NCBI GenBank assembly: GCA_003153475.1
Contig: PLYT01000016.1
Coordinates: 20,872 to 84,871, forward strand
Origin: Betaproteobacteria bacterium
GTDB taxonomy: Bacteria > Pseudomonadota > Gammaproteobacteria > Burkholderiales > Casimicrobiaceae
Direction of reading: 5' to 3'
Length of the DNA: 64,000 nucleotides
The position numbers were made by a program, and so were the translations under genes. The notes beneath the pieces were generated by a model, which saw nothing but the letters and a program-made list of their open reading frames with translations, was not told the DNA's origin and did no database searches. Shown here in pieces: positions 1 through 8,239 of this stretch. Within the stretch, counting starts at the first letter, position 1. Each line of letters begins with the position of its first letter.

Positions 1-1259
1 AGTTCAGACTTATCCAGGCGAAGGCGGTCATCATCGCAACCGGTGGTGCAGGAAGGGTCTTCCGGCAAAACACCAACGGAGGCATCGTCACCGGCGACGG
101 CATGGCGCTGGCGTACCGCTACGGCGTCCCGCTACGCGATATGGAGTTCATCCAGTACCACCCGACCTGCCTGCCTGGAAGCGGACTGCTGATCACCGAG
201 GCATGTCGCGGCGAAGGCGGCATCATGGTCAACAAGGACGGGCATCGCTACCTGCAGGACTACGGCCTCGGCCCTGCCGATCCATGGCCGCGCAAGAAGG
301 CGATGGAACTCGGCCCGCGTGATCGCCTGTGCCAGGCGTTCTGGCACGAAGAGCAGAACGGCCGCACCATCGCTACTGCGCAAGGGCAAGCGGTTCATCT
401 CGACTTGCGCCATCTCGGGAAAGAGAAGCTGCACCAGCGTCTGCCGCAAATCTGCGAGATGGCGGAGGCGTTCCTCGGCGTCGATCCTGTCTATGCGCCG
501 ATTCCGGTGCGTCCGGCAGTTCATTACACGATGGGTGGAATCCTGGTCGACACCAAAACCGCTTCACCGCTGCCTGGCCTGTATGCAGCCGGCGAATGCT
601 CGAGCATCGGCATCCACGGCGCCAACCGGCTCGGTTCGAACTCGCTCGCCGAACTATGCGTGTTCGGGAAGGTCGCGGGAAGCGAGGCGGCGCGATTTGC
701 CAGGTCGATCGCTGCGGCCAATTCCACGACGATCGAAAGACAAGCCGACGCAGCGCGCCAGCGCGCGATGAACGTTGTGAGCCGGTCCAAGGGAAGTGAA
801 CGTATTTCTGTATTACGCAACGAAATGGCTCTCAGCATGGAGCGCGGTTGCGGCATCTATCGCACCGGACGCGACATGCAGGATACCTGCGATAAGATCG
901 ACGAGCTGAAGCTGCGCTACAGGGACGTCGAGGTCGGCGACAAGTCGAGCGTCTGGAATACAGAGTGGTTGCTCGCGATCGAGCTGGGCTATCTGCTCGA
1001 TGTCGCACAGGCGATCGTCTATTCGGCGCTGAACCGCAAAGAGTCGCGTGGCGCGCACCAGCGTCTCGACGGCTTCGACCAGCGCGACGATGCGAACTAC
1101 CTCAAGCACAGCCTGGCCCACTACGTTGACGCCGGCCCGCCGCGCATCGACTACGGGCCGGTAGCAATCACCCGATCCCAACCCGGGACGCGTGCCTATG
1201 GCGCCGCCGGCGAGCAGGCAGAGCGGGACCGCAAGCGTGCCGGAGCGGCCCATGAATGA
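1..1259 (+). CDS. frdA: Fumarate reductase flavoprotein subunit (5' partial)
   Basis: This is the C-terminal part of the FAD-carrying catalytic subunit of quinol:fumarate reductase. The reading frame is open from base 3, so the true start lies before the window. Visible family features are the ATGGAGR nucleotide-binding segment, the QYHPTCL and ITEACRGEGG substrate-site segments, HYTMGGI, and the FAD-contacting HGANRLGSNSLAE. The covalent FAD histidine would lie upstream and cannot be seen. The gene overlaps frdB by 8 bases and is followed by FrdC- and FrdD-type anchors, which favours fumarate reductase over succinate dehydrogenase. The nearby rquA suggests rhodoquinol as electron donor; that link is inference. 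Confidence 0.92.
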   Translation, partial: FRLIQAKAVIIATGGAGRVFRQNTNGGIVTGDGMALAYRYGVPLRDMEFIQYHPTCLPGSGLLITEACRGEGGIMVNKDGHRYLQDYGLGPADPWPRKKAMELGPRDRLCQAFWHEEQNGRTIATAQGQAVHLDLRHLGKEKLHQRLPQICEMAEAFLGVDPVYAPIPVRPAVHYTMGGILVDTKTASPLPGLYAAGECSSIGIHGANRLGSNSLAELCVFGKVAGSEAARFARSIAAANSTTIERQADAARQRAMNVVSRSKGSERISVLRNEMALSMERGCGIYRTGRDMQDTCDKIDELKLRYRDVEVGDKSSVWNTEWLLAIELGYLLDVAQAIVYSALNRKESRGAHQRLDGFDQRDDANYLKHSLAHYVDAGPPRIDYGPVAITRSQPGTRAYGAAGEQAERDRKRAGAAHE

Positions 1260-2004
1260 GACCCACAAAGTAATTGCGATCGAGGTTCTGCGCTACCGGC
1301 CGGAGCTGGACGAGAAGCCTTTTTTCCAGACCTATCAGGTTCCGTTCACGGAAGAGATGTCGGTGCTGCAGGGGCTGCTCTACATCAAGGACGAGCTCGA
1401 CGGCACGCTCAGCTTCCGTTGGTCGTGCCGGATGGCGATTTGCGGCAGCTGCGGCGCAATGATTGACGGCGTCCCGATGCTCGGTTGCCATACCTTCCTG
1501 CGCGACTATTATCCGAACAAGGTACGCGTCGAACCGCTCGCCCATTTTCCGATCGAACGCGACCTGGTCGTAGGCGCGGATGACTTCATCGGCAAGCTTG
1601 AACGCATCAAGCCTTACATCGTCCCGAAGGAGCCCCGCACGCTTGCTGAAGGCGAATACTTGCAGACCCCGGCGCAACTCGAGCGGATCCTGCAATTCAG
1701 TTCGTGCATCAACTGCATGCTCTGTTACGCCGCTTGCCCCCAGTACGGCCTCGATCCGGCCTTCATCGGCCCGGGGGTGCTGGCGCTGCTGCATCGGTAC
1801 AACGCCGACTCCAGAGACGCCGCCCGCGCCGACAGAATGCAGCTGGTCAATGCCGAGGAAGGCGTCTGGAGCTGCACTGCCGTCGGCTATTGCTCCGAGG
1901 TCTGTCCGAAGGGAGTCGATCCGGCGAACGCCGTCAACCAGAACAAGACGGCAAGCGCGGCCGATTACTTCCTCCATTGGCTGCCCAAGGGAAGCGGGAA
2001 GTGA
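1252..2004 (+). CDS. frdB: Fumarate reductase iron-sulfur subunit
   Basis: This 250-residue subunit passes electrons from the membrane anchor to FrdA. The N-terminal 2Fe-2S domain shows Cys59, Cys64, Cys67 and Cys79 in the CRMAICGSC pattern. The C-terminal part has CINCMLCYAACP near residue 152 and CTAVGYCSEVCPKG near residue 208, the 4Fe-4S and 3Fe-4S ligand sets. I chose the ATG at 1252, overlapping the frdA stop, because upstream in-frame starts add about 20 residues that do not look like the family. Its stop overlaps the GTG start of frdC, so the four frd genes are probably translationally coupled. Confidence 0.94.
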   Translation: MNETHKVIAIEVLRYRPELDEKPFFQTYQVPFTEEMSVLQGLLYIKDELDGTLSFRWSCRMAICGSCGAMIDGVPMLGCHTFLRDYYPNKVRVEPLAHFPIERDLVVGADDFIGKLERIKPYIVPKEPRTLAEGEYLQTPAQLERILQFSSCINCMLCYAACPQYGLDPAFIGPGVLALLHRYNADSRDAARADRMQLVNAEEGVWSCTAVGYCSEVCPKGVDPANAVNQNKTASAADYFLHWLPKGSGK

Positions 2005-2399
2005 GCGCGCGCCGCCCCTATATCCGCTCGATGGACGGGTGGTGGCGCCGAGACCCGTTCTTCATCCGCTACATGATCCGCGAAGCGACCGCACTGCTGG
2101 TCGTCGCCTATGCGGCGGTGTTGCTGCTGGGTGCGATTCGCCTCGCCCAGGGCGAGTCCGCGTACGAGCGATGGCTGGCGGCGCTGCGTAGCCCATGGTC
2201 GCTCGCATTTCATCTCGTGCTTTTCGCCGGCCTCGTCTATCACACGTGGAGCTGGTTCCAGATCGTGCCGAAAACGATGCCGTCGATTTCGGTCGGTGGC
2301 AAAAAGCTTCAGCCGGCGGTAATCACCGGGACCGGGCTTGTCGCCGCCGCCTTTGTGAGCCTCGTCCTCCTTCTCCTGCTGTTGTTCATCGGATCATGA
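2001..2399 (+). CDS. frdC: Fumarate reductase membrane anchor subunit C
   Basis: This is a 132-residue integral membrane protein with three hydrophobic segments, the size and layout of FrdC. Together with FrdD it anchors FrdAB and forms the quinol site. The start is a GTG at 2001 that shares bases with the frdB stop (GTGA); a later ATG at 2031 is possible but would remove the conserved RPYIRSM-type N-terminus. Conserved-looking segments include WWRRDPFFIRYM and the His-Thr-Trp motif YHTWSWFQIVPKTMP. FrdC-type rather than SdhC-type architecture supports the fumarate-reducing direction. Confidence 0.9.
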   Translation: MSARRPYIRSMDGWWRRDPFFIRYMIREATALLVVAYAAVLLLGAIRLAQGESAYERWLAALRSPWSLAFHLVLFAGLVYHTWSWFQIVPKTMPSISVGGKKLQPAVITGTGLVAAAFVSLVLLLLLLFIGS

Positions 2400-2752
2400 A
2401 GCGCTCGAATGCTCCGATCTTCTGGACCTTGTTCGGTGCCGGAGGAATGCTGTCGGCGTTGATCGGGCCGATGCTGGTGCTGATCACCGGCATCGCCGTT
2501 CCGCTCGGCTTCCTTCTGCCGGCCGATCTGATGAGTTACCCGCACATGCTCAAGTTCGCCCAGCATTGGGCGGGCAAGGCATTCACATTCGCCGTCGTGT
2601 CGCTGTTCTTGTGGCACGGAGTACATCGCATCTTCCACAGCCTGCACGACTTGGGGCTGAAAACGGCGACCGGCGCGAAGCTTACTTGCTATGGCGTGGC
2701 CCTTCTGGGCACAGCGCTTGCGGCGTACTCGCTGCTTGTGATCGGGTTCTGA
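2396..2752 (+). CDS. frdD: Fumarate reductase membrane anchor subunit D
   Basis: This is a 118-residue membrane protein with three hydrophobic stretches, matching FrdD in length and position. The segment KRSNAPIFWTLFGAGGM at the N-terminus and HGVHRIFHSLHDLG in the third segment are FrdD-like. The ATG overlaps the frdC stop as ATGA, so it is very probably translated by coupling. It completes frdABCD. A 162-base gap carrying an FNR-like box separates it from the oxidoreductase genes that follow. Confidence 0.9.
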   Translation: MKRSNAPIFWTLFGAGGMLSALIGPMLVLITGIAVPLGFLLPADLMSYPHMLKFAQHWAGKAFTFAVVSLFLWHGVHRIFHSLHDLGLKTATGAKLTCYGVALLGTALAAYSLLVIGF

Positions 2753-2788
2753 CCCGATGTCGTAAGGCCACCGAGGTCGCGGCTCTTA

Positions 2789-2802
2789 TTGATTTGCGTC
2801 AA
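2789..2802. promoter_or_regulatory. FNR/ANR-like box before the 2-oxoacid oxidoreductase operon
   Basis: The site reads TTGATTTGCGTCAA, nine of ten matches to TTGAT-N4-ATCAA. It lies between frdD and the gamma-subunit gene, about 120 bases before that start. It suggests anaerobic activation by an FNR/ANR protein in addition to read-through from frd. Confidence 0.7.
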
Positions 2803-2914
2803 GAGAGCCTCTTGCAATGCTTGCGACTTTTTCCAGAGGGCGGAAACTGACCATCAGACGCCTTTGGCCGCGCCGAGCGGCAAGCGTCGACGGATGGTCG
2901 AGGGAAGGGAAGCA

Positions 2915-3493
2915 ATGTTTCAGGTTCGTATTCACGGTCGTGGCGGCCAGGGCGTCGTCTCAGGTGCCGAGATGTTGTCGGTCGCCGCCTTCGTTGAAGG
3001 CCGTTACGCGCAGGCGTTTCCGAGCTTCGGCTCCGAGCGCATGGGCGCGCCGGTCATGGCGTTCTGCCGCATCGACGCGAAGGAGATACGGCTGCGCGAG
3101 CCGGTGCTGGAGCCCGACGCAGTGATCATTCAGGACCCGACATTGTTGCACCAGGTCGATCTGTTCAAGGGCTTGCAAGAGCAAGGGTACATCCTGATCA
3201 ACTCGACGCGGAGCTTCGGCGAATTGGGCTTGCGCGATTTCACGCGCGGTTTTAGCGAGTTTCGCCTATGCCACGTGCCGGCGACCGAGATCGCGATGAA
3301 GCACGTCGGGCGCGCGGTACCGAACGTGCCTCTGCTCGGCGCTTTCGCCGCGGTCAGCGGGCAAATCAGAATCGAGTCGATCGTGGCCGCGATCCATGAG
3401 AAGTTCGCCCCGGCGCTCGCGCGAGCGAATGTCGCCGCGGCGGCCGAGGCCTATGCGATCGTCAAGGCAACGAGGGAAACCGCCAATGCTTAA
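2915..3493 (+). CDS. porG: 2-oxoacid:ferredoxin oxidoreductase gamma subunit
   Basis: This 192-residue subunit belongs to the 2-oxoacid:acceptor oxidoreductase gamma family. The N-terminal FQVRIHGRGGQGVVSGAEML motif and QAFPSFGSERMGAPV are diagnostic. I use the ATG at 2915, which follows the Shine-Dalgarno-like AGGGAAGGGA; a longer reading from 2789 adds an unlikely Cys-rich leader. With the alpha and beta subunits it forms the CoA- and TPP-dependent enzyme that interconverts a 2-oxoacid and acyl-CoA. The substrate cannot be fixed from sequence: pyruvate fits best, but phenylglyoxylate-type enzymes have the same layout. Confidence 0.88.
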   Translation: MFQVRIHGRGGQGVVSGAEMLSVAAFVEGRYAQAFPSFGSERMGAPVMAFCRIDAKEIRLREPVLEPDAVIIQDPTLLHQVDLFKGLQEQGYILINSTRSFGELGLRDFTRGFSEFRLCHVPATEIAMKHVGRAVPNVPLLGAFAAVSGQIRIESIVAAIHEKFAPALARANVAAAAEAYAIVKATRETANA

Positions 3494-4739
3494 GCAGATC
3501 GAAGGCTCCCGCGCCGTAGCCGAAGCCATTGCGCGCTGCCGGCCGGAGGTGATTTGCGCTTATCCGATCACTCCACAGACTCACATCGTCGAGGGACTCG
3601 GCGAAATGGTGAAATCGGGCGAGCTCGCCAATTGCGAGTTCATCAACGTCGAATCCGAATTCGCCGCACTGTCGGTCGCGATCGGTGCGTCCGCTGCTGG
3701 TGCGCGCGCCTACACCGCCACGGCGAGCCAGGGGTTGTTGTTCATGGCGGAGGCCGTCTACAACGCCGCCGGCCTCGGGCTTCCGATAGTCATGACCATC
3801 GGCAATCGCGCGATCGGGGCGCCGATCAATATCTGGAACGACCATTCCGACAGCATGTCGATGCGGGACGCGGGGTGGATCCAGCTCTACGCGGCGACGA
3901 ACCAGGAAGCCCTCGACCTTCACATCCAGGCGTTCCGGCTGGCGGAGGAACTCTCGTGTCCGGTCATGGTGTGCATGGACGGCTTCATACTGACCCATGC
4001 CTACGAGCGCGTCGACGTACCAGCGCAAGACGATGTCGATGCGTTCCTGCCGTCATTCGAGCCCCGTCAGGTACTCGACCCCGCCGAACCGGTAAGCATG
4101 GGGGCGATGGTCGGGCCGGAAGCATTCACCGAAGTTCGCTACCTCGCCCATCACAAGCAGCTGCGCGCGCTCGAACTGATACCCAAACTCTCGGCGGCAT
4201 TTCAGGCGCGATTCGGGCGTTCATCGGGCAGCTTGGTCAAGCCTTATCGGACAGAGGATGCCGAGACCATCGTCGTCGCGCTGGGCTCGGTCAACGGCAC
4301 GATCCAGGAAGTCGTCGACGAAATGCGCGATGCCGGCGTAAAGATCGGCTCGCTGGCCATCTGCTCGTTCCGGCCGTTCCCGCTGGAGCAGGTCCGCGAC
4401 GCATTGCGGCACGCCAAGCGCGTCGTGGTGATCGAGAAATGCCTTGCGGTCGGCTTGGGCGGCATCGTCTCCGACGGCGTTCGCAACGCCCTGTCGGGCA
4501 TCGTGCTTAGGGGCTACACCGTCATCGCGGGACTGGGCGGTCGCGCGATCACGCGCGCGGCGCTAAGGCAATTGTTCCGGGATGCCGGCAACGATGTACT
4601 CGAGCAGCTCACGTTCCTGGACCTCGACGAGGGGCTGATCCAGTACGAGCTCGAGCGCGAGGCGCAGGCGCGCCGCTCCGGACCGACCGCCGAAGCCATC
4701 CTGCGCCGGGTCGGCACCGTGGCTTCGCAGGTTGCCTAA
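3486..4739 (+). CDS. porA: 2-oxoacid:ferredoxin oxidoreductase alpha subunit
   Basis: This 417-residue alpha subunit has the N-terminal pyrimidine-binding domain (SRAVAEAI, CAYPITPQTH, INVESEFAA, ARAYTATASQGLL) and a C-terminal transketolase-like domain. The stretch NIWNDHSDSMSMRDAGWIQL is typical of pyruvate:ferredoxin oxidoreductase alpha chains. The ATG at 3486 overlaps the gamma stop, indicating coupling. Order gamma-alpha-beta plus an FAD subunit resembles four- and five-subunit enzymes such as phenylglyoxylate oxidoreductase, so PorA is a family call and not a proven substrate. Confidence 0.88.
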   Translation: MLKQIEGSRAVAEAIARCRPEVICAYPITPQTHIVEGLGEMVKSGELANCEFINVESEFAALSVAIGASAAGARAYTATASQGLLFMAEAVYNAAGLGLPIVMTIGNRAIGAPINIWNDHSDSMSMRDAGWIQLYAATNQEALDLHIQAFRLAEELSCPVMVCMDGFILTHAYERVDVPAQDDVDAFLPSFEPRQVLDPAEPVSMGAMVGPEAFTEVRYLAHHKQLRALELIPKLSAAFQARFGRSSGSLVKPYRTEDAETIVVALGSVNGTIQEVVDEMRDAGVKIGSLAICSFRPFPLEQVRDALRHAKRVVVIEKCLAVGLGGIVSDGVRNALSGIVLRGYTVIAGLGGRAITRAALRQLFRDAGNDVLEQLTFLDLDEGLIQYELEREAQARRSGPTAEAILRRVGTVASQVA

Positions 4740-4758
4740 GGCCGCCGGGAGTACCGAC

Positions 4759-5760
4759 ATGGAAATGCAGACCGTCAAGTTCTACCAGACCGGCACCTTC
4801 ACCGTCGGCAACCGGCTGCTCGCCGAAGACGAGCGCAGCGTCCAGGCGAACATGCATCGCACCAACTCGCTCAACTCGGGGCACCGCGCCTGCCAGGGCT
4901 GCGGCGAGGCACTAGGCGCGCGTTATGCGATCGATGCGGCGATGCGCTCGACATCCGGCGAGCTTATCGCGGTCAACGCCACCGGATGTCTGGAGGTGTT
5001 TTCGACGCCCTACCCCGAGACGTCGTGGAAGATCCCATGGATTCATTCACTTTTCGGCAACGCAGCGGCAGTCGCCTCCGGCGTCGCAGCCGCAATGCGC
5101 GTCAGGGGAAGATCCGCCGTACGTGTCGTCGCCCAAGGGGGCGATGGCGGCACGACCGACATTGGATTCGGCTGCCTGTCGGGAATGTTCGAGCGCAATG
5201 ACGATGTTCTCTACATCTGCTACGACAACGAAGCCTATATGAACACCGGAGTCCAGCGCAGCAGTGCGACCCCGCCCGCGGCACGCACGGCTACCACCCC
5301 GGCTCTGGGCCGGGAACCCGGCAATGTCTTCGGCACCGGCAAGAACGTGCCGCTGATCGCGATGGCGCACTCGATCCCCTACGTCGCGACGGCGAGCGTG
5401 GCCAATTTGCGCGATCTCGAACGCAAGGTCGCCAAGGCCATGACAATCAGCGGCGCGCGCTATGTTCACATCCATGTCCCCTGCCCCCTCGGCTGGGGAT
5501 CGCTTCCCGCCGACACGATCAAGGTCGCGCGACTGGCCGTCGAATCGGGACTCTTCCCTCTGTTCGAAGCCGAGCACGGTGAAATCACGGGACGCACACC
5601 GATCCGACGCAAGGTGCCCGTGACCGATTATTTGCGGCTGCAGAAGCGCTTCGCGCATCTGTTCAACGTCGCGGATGAACCGCGCATTGCGCGGATCCAG
5701 GCGATTGCCGACCGCAACATCGCGAAATTCGGTCTGCTGGAGACCCCAGCCCATGGATAA
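4759..5760 (+). CDS. porB: 2-oxoacid:ferredoxin oxidoreductase beta subunit (TPP-binding)
   Basis: This 333-residue subunit binds thiamine diphosphate and one iron-sulfur cluster. The TPP motif runs from GGDGGTTDIG to CYDNEAYMNTG. Candidate cluster ligands are the cysteines in HRACQGCGE, NATGC and HVPCPLGW. NATGCLEVFSTPYP and SWKIPWIHSLFGNA are typical of PorB. The ATG at 4759 is preceded by GGGAG at good spacing; an in-frame start at 4732 overlapping alpha is less likely. It overlaps the next gene by 8 bases, so both probably belong to one complex. Confidence 0.88.
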   Translation: MEMQTVKFYQTGTFTVGNRLLAEDERSVQANMHRTNSLNSGHRACQGCGEALGARYAIDAAMRSTSGELIAVNATGCLEVFSTPYPETSWKIPWIHSLFGNAAAVASGVAAAMRVRGRSAVRVVAQGGDGGTTDIGFGCLSGMFERNDDVLYICYDNEAYMNTGVQRSSATPPAARTATTPALGREPGNVFGTGKNVPLIAMAHSIPYVATASVANLRDLERKVAKAMTISGARYVHIHVPCPLGWGSLPADTIKVARLAVESGLFPLFEAEHGEITGRTPIRRKVPVTDYLRLQKRFAHLFNVADEPRIARIQAIADRNIAKFGLLETPAHG

Positions 5761-7381
5761 GCCATTCGCCATCACGCTGGACGTCGGGTCATCGCTCGCC
5801 AACAAGACAGGCTCCTGGCGAACCAGCCGGCCGGTATACGTGGATCGTCTTCCGCCCTGCAATCACGCCTGTCCTGCCGGCGAAAACATCCAGAGCTGGC
5901 TCTACCATGCGGAAGCCGGCGACTACGAAGCGGCCTGGCGGGTACTCACGCTCGACAATCCACTGCCCGCTATCATGGGCCGTGTCTGCTATCACCCGTG
6001 CGAGACCGCGTGTAACCGGGGCAAGCTCGACGAGTCCGTCGGTATCAACTCGGTGGAACGTTTTCTCGGCGACGAAGCGCTCAAGCTCGCCTGGCGCTTC
6101 GAACCCCCGGTACGCGACTCGGGCAAGCGGGTGCTGGTCGTCGGTGCGGGACCGTCGGGACTGGCCGCGGCGTACCACCTGCGCCTGCTCGGTCATGCGG
6201 TCACGATCATCGAGGCCGGGCCCTTGGCCGGCGGCATGATGCGCTTCGGCATTCCGAAGTATCGGCTGCCCCGAGACGTGCTCGATGCCGAGATACAGCG
6301 CATCCTGGATCTGGGTATCGAGCTGCAGCTCAACCGAAAAGTCTCGAACATCCTCGACACGATGCACAGCGGCGCGTTCGACGCCGCGTTTCTCGCTGTC
6401 GGCGCGCACATCGCCAAGCGCGCGTACATCCCCGCCGGCAGCACCGCGCGCATGCTGGATGCAATCTCGGTACTGCGCGGCATGGAAGGCGAAGACAAAC
6501 CTTTGCTAGGCCGCCGTGTCGTCGTTTACGGTGGAGGCAACACGGCGCTCGACGTTGCGCGAACCGCCAAGCGCCTTGGCGCGTCCGACGCGATCATCGT
6601 CTATCGGCGAACGCGCGAAAAAATGCCAGCCCACGATTTCGAGGTCGAAGAGGCGCTGCAGGAAGGCGTGCTGATCAAATGGCTGTCCACGATCAGGAAT
6701 ATGGCCGACGAGGGCACGCTGACGGTTGAAAAGATGCGTCTTGACGACCAGGGGTTCCCCCAACCGACGGGTGAATTCGAGACGCTCGAGACCGACTCAC
6801 TGGTATTGGCGCTCGGCCAGGACGTCGATCTGTCGTTGCTCGATGACGTGCCGGATCTCGTGATCGAGCATGGCGTCGTACAGGTCGCGTCGAACATGAT
6901 GACCGGTCACGCTGGCATTTTTGCAGGCGGCGACATGGTGCCGTCGGAGCGCACCGTTACCGTCGCAGTCGGCCACGGCAAGAAGGCGGCGCGGCACATC
7001 GACGCCTGGTTGCGCGGCGGGCGCTACGCGCCGCCCCCCGCGCACAAGCTCGCGGCGTTCGAATCGCTCAATGCCTGGTACTACGCCGACGCGCCGAAGA
7101 CCACCCAGCCGGTACTCGACCTCGCGCGACGCGCGTCAACCTTCGACGAGGTCGTGCGCGGGCTGGACGAAAGCACCGCCCTTTTTGAGGCTCGACGCTG
7201 CCTTTCCTGCGGCAATTGCTTCGAATGCGATAACTGCTACGGGGTTTGCCCGGACAATGCAGTGATCAAGCTCGGGCCTGGAAAGCGTTTCGAATTCAAT
7301 TACGATTATTGCAAGGGCTGCGGCATCTGCGTCGCGGAGTGCCCGTGCGGCGCAATCGAAATGATCCCGGAAACGATTTGA
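5753..7381 (+). CDS. GltD-like FAD/NAD(P) oxidoreductase with C-terminal bis-4Fe-4S ferredoxin domain
   Basis: This 542-residue protein is built like the small subunit of glutamate synthase. It has an N-terminal Fe-S helical domain (CNHACPAGEN, CYHPCETACNRG), an FAD motif VVGAGPSGLAAAYH near residue 128, and an NAD(P) motif VYGGGNTALDVAR near 257. Two ferredoxin motifs follow near residues 482 and 520 (CLSCGNCFECDNC and CKGCGICVAECPCG). It probably links the PorGAB enzyme to NAD(P)H, with the fused ferredoxin replacing the missing delta subunit. That role is inferred from the gene overlap. The ATG at 5753 overlaps the porB stop. Confidence 0.87.
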   Translation: MDKPFAITLDVGSSLANKTGSWRTSRPVYVDRLPPCNHACPAGENIQSWLYHAEAGDYEAAWRVLTLDNPLPAIMGRVCYHPCETACNRGKLDESVGINSVERFLGDEALKLAWRFEPPVRDSGKRVLVVGAGPSGLAAAYHLRLLGHAVTIIEAGPLAGGMMRFGIPKYRLPRDVLDAEIQRILDLGIELQLNRKVSNILDTMHSGAFDAAFLAVGAHIAKRAYIPAGSTARMLDAISVLRGMEGEDKPLLGRRVVVYGGGNTALDVARTAKRLGASDAIIVYRRTREKMPAHDFEVEEALQEGVLIKWLSTIRNMADEGTLTVEKMRLDDQGFPQPTGEFETLETDSLVLALGQDVDLSLLDDVPDLVIEHGVVQVASNMMTGHAGIFAGGDMVPSERTVTVAVGHGKKAARHIDAWLRGGRYAPPPAHKLAAFESLNAWYYADAPKTTQPVLDLARRASTFDEVVRGLDESTALFEARRCLSCGNCFECDNCYGVCPDNAVIKLGPGKRFEFNYDYCKGCGICVAECPCGAIEMIPETI

Positions 7382-7401
7382 TCCTGCGTCGTCCGCGATC
7401 G

Positions 7402-8106
7402 ATGAGCAGCGCTCTCGCCTATGCGGCGGACCCGGCGGCCACGGTGCCCGTGCCCTCCTACCTGCAGGAATTCTACTGGTGGGCCTACGTCCATCCTTGG
7501 GCAGTGCGCACGTTCGAGCGCGGCTGGCTGGTCGATCTGATTCTCTTCGGCAACTATGAGCGGCTCCGCGACTCGGCGCTGGCCGAGATCCCGGCCTCGG
7601 GACGCACATTGCAGATCGCGTGCGTCTACGGAGACCTGACCGTGCGTCTGAGCGAACATCTCGCAGAAAACGGCGCTCTGGACGTCGTCGACGTCATGCC
7701 TATCCAGCTGCAGAATCTTGCGCGCAAGCTGCCTCGGGACTCCAAGACGCGCCTCATTCATCGCGACTCGACGGCGCTTGGCATTGCGGACGCAACCTAT
7801 GACCAGGCACTGATCTTCTTTTTGCTGCACGAGCAGCCGTTGCCGGTCCGCCGCCGCACGCTGGCGGAAGCGATCCGTGTCGTGAAACCCGGCGGCAAGA
7901 TCATTGTGCTCGATTACCACCGCCCGAATCGTCGGCACCCGTTACGGCGACCGATGCGTGCGCTTTTGCGTCGACTCGAGCCATTCGCGCTGGACTTGTG
8001 GCAAAGCGAGCTCACCGAGTTTTTGCCGGCGGGCATCCCGCTGGCGGCGATGCGAAAGCACACCTATTTCGGCGGCCTCTACCAGAAGGTCGTTCTCATC
8101 CGCTAA
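7402..8106 (+). CDS. rquA: Rhodoquinone biosynthesis protein RquA
   Basis: This 234-residue protein is a methyltransferase-fold protein of the RquA family, which converts ubiquinone to rhodoquinone. It carries the RquA-type motif I, ACVYGD near residue 72, in place of the glycine-rich SAM motif of ordinary methyltransferases. Other RquA-like stretches are YWWAYVHPWAVRTFERGWL, VDVMPIQLQNL, FFLLHEQP and VLDYHRP. The ATG at 7402 has no clear ribosome site; a TTG at 7378 overlapping the previous stop is an alternative. It follows fumarate reductase genes, its expected functional partner, since rhodoquinol is a much better donor for fumarate than ubiquinol. Confidence 0.9.
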   Translation: MSSALAYAADPAATVPVPSYLQEFYWWAYVHPWAVRTFERGWLVDLILFGNYERLRDSALAEIPASGRTLQIACVYGDLTVRLSEHLAENGALDVVDVMPIQLQNLARKLPRDSKTRLIHRDSTALGIADATYDQALIFFLLHEQPLPVRRRTLAEAIRVVKPGGKIIVLDYHRPNRRHPLRRPMRALLRRLEPFALDLWQSELTEFLPAGIPLAAMRKHTYFGGLYQKVVLIR

Positions 8107-8186
8107 GCAGCCAGGGCGTGCCGATTGCCGATGCCCGGAAGGCCCCCCCGAGTGTCTCGTTTGCTCCACAGCCACGCATCCGGAAT

Positions 8187-8200
8187 TTGATCTACATCAA
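8187..8200. promoter_or_regulatory. Perfect FNR/ANR box upstream of the MtrAB genes
   Basis: TTGATCTACATCAA matches all ten conserved positions of TTGAT-N4-ATCAA. It lies 81 bases after the rquA stop and about 400 bases before the decaheme gene, and marks a probable anaerobically activated promoter. Confidence 0.78.
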
Positions 8201-8225
8201 GCAATCCGTTCGCCCCCAGGGCTCC

Positions 8226-8239
8226 TTGACCTTTGTCAA
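8226..8239. promoter_or_regulatory. Second, weaker FNR/ANR-like box
   Basis: TTGACCTTTGTCAA matches eight of ten FNR positions and is a symmetric dyad. Its centre is 39 bases from the perfect box, which would allow two regulator dimers on the same promoter. Confidence 0.5.
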
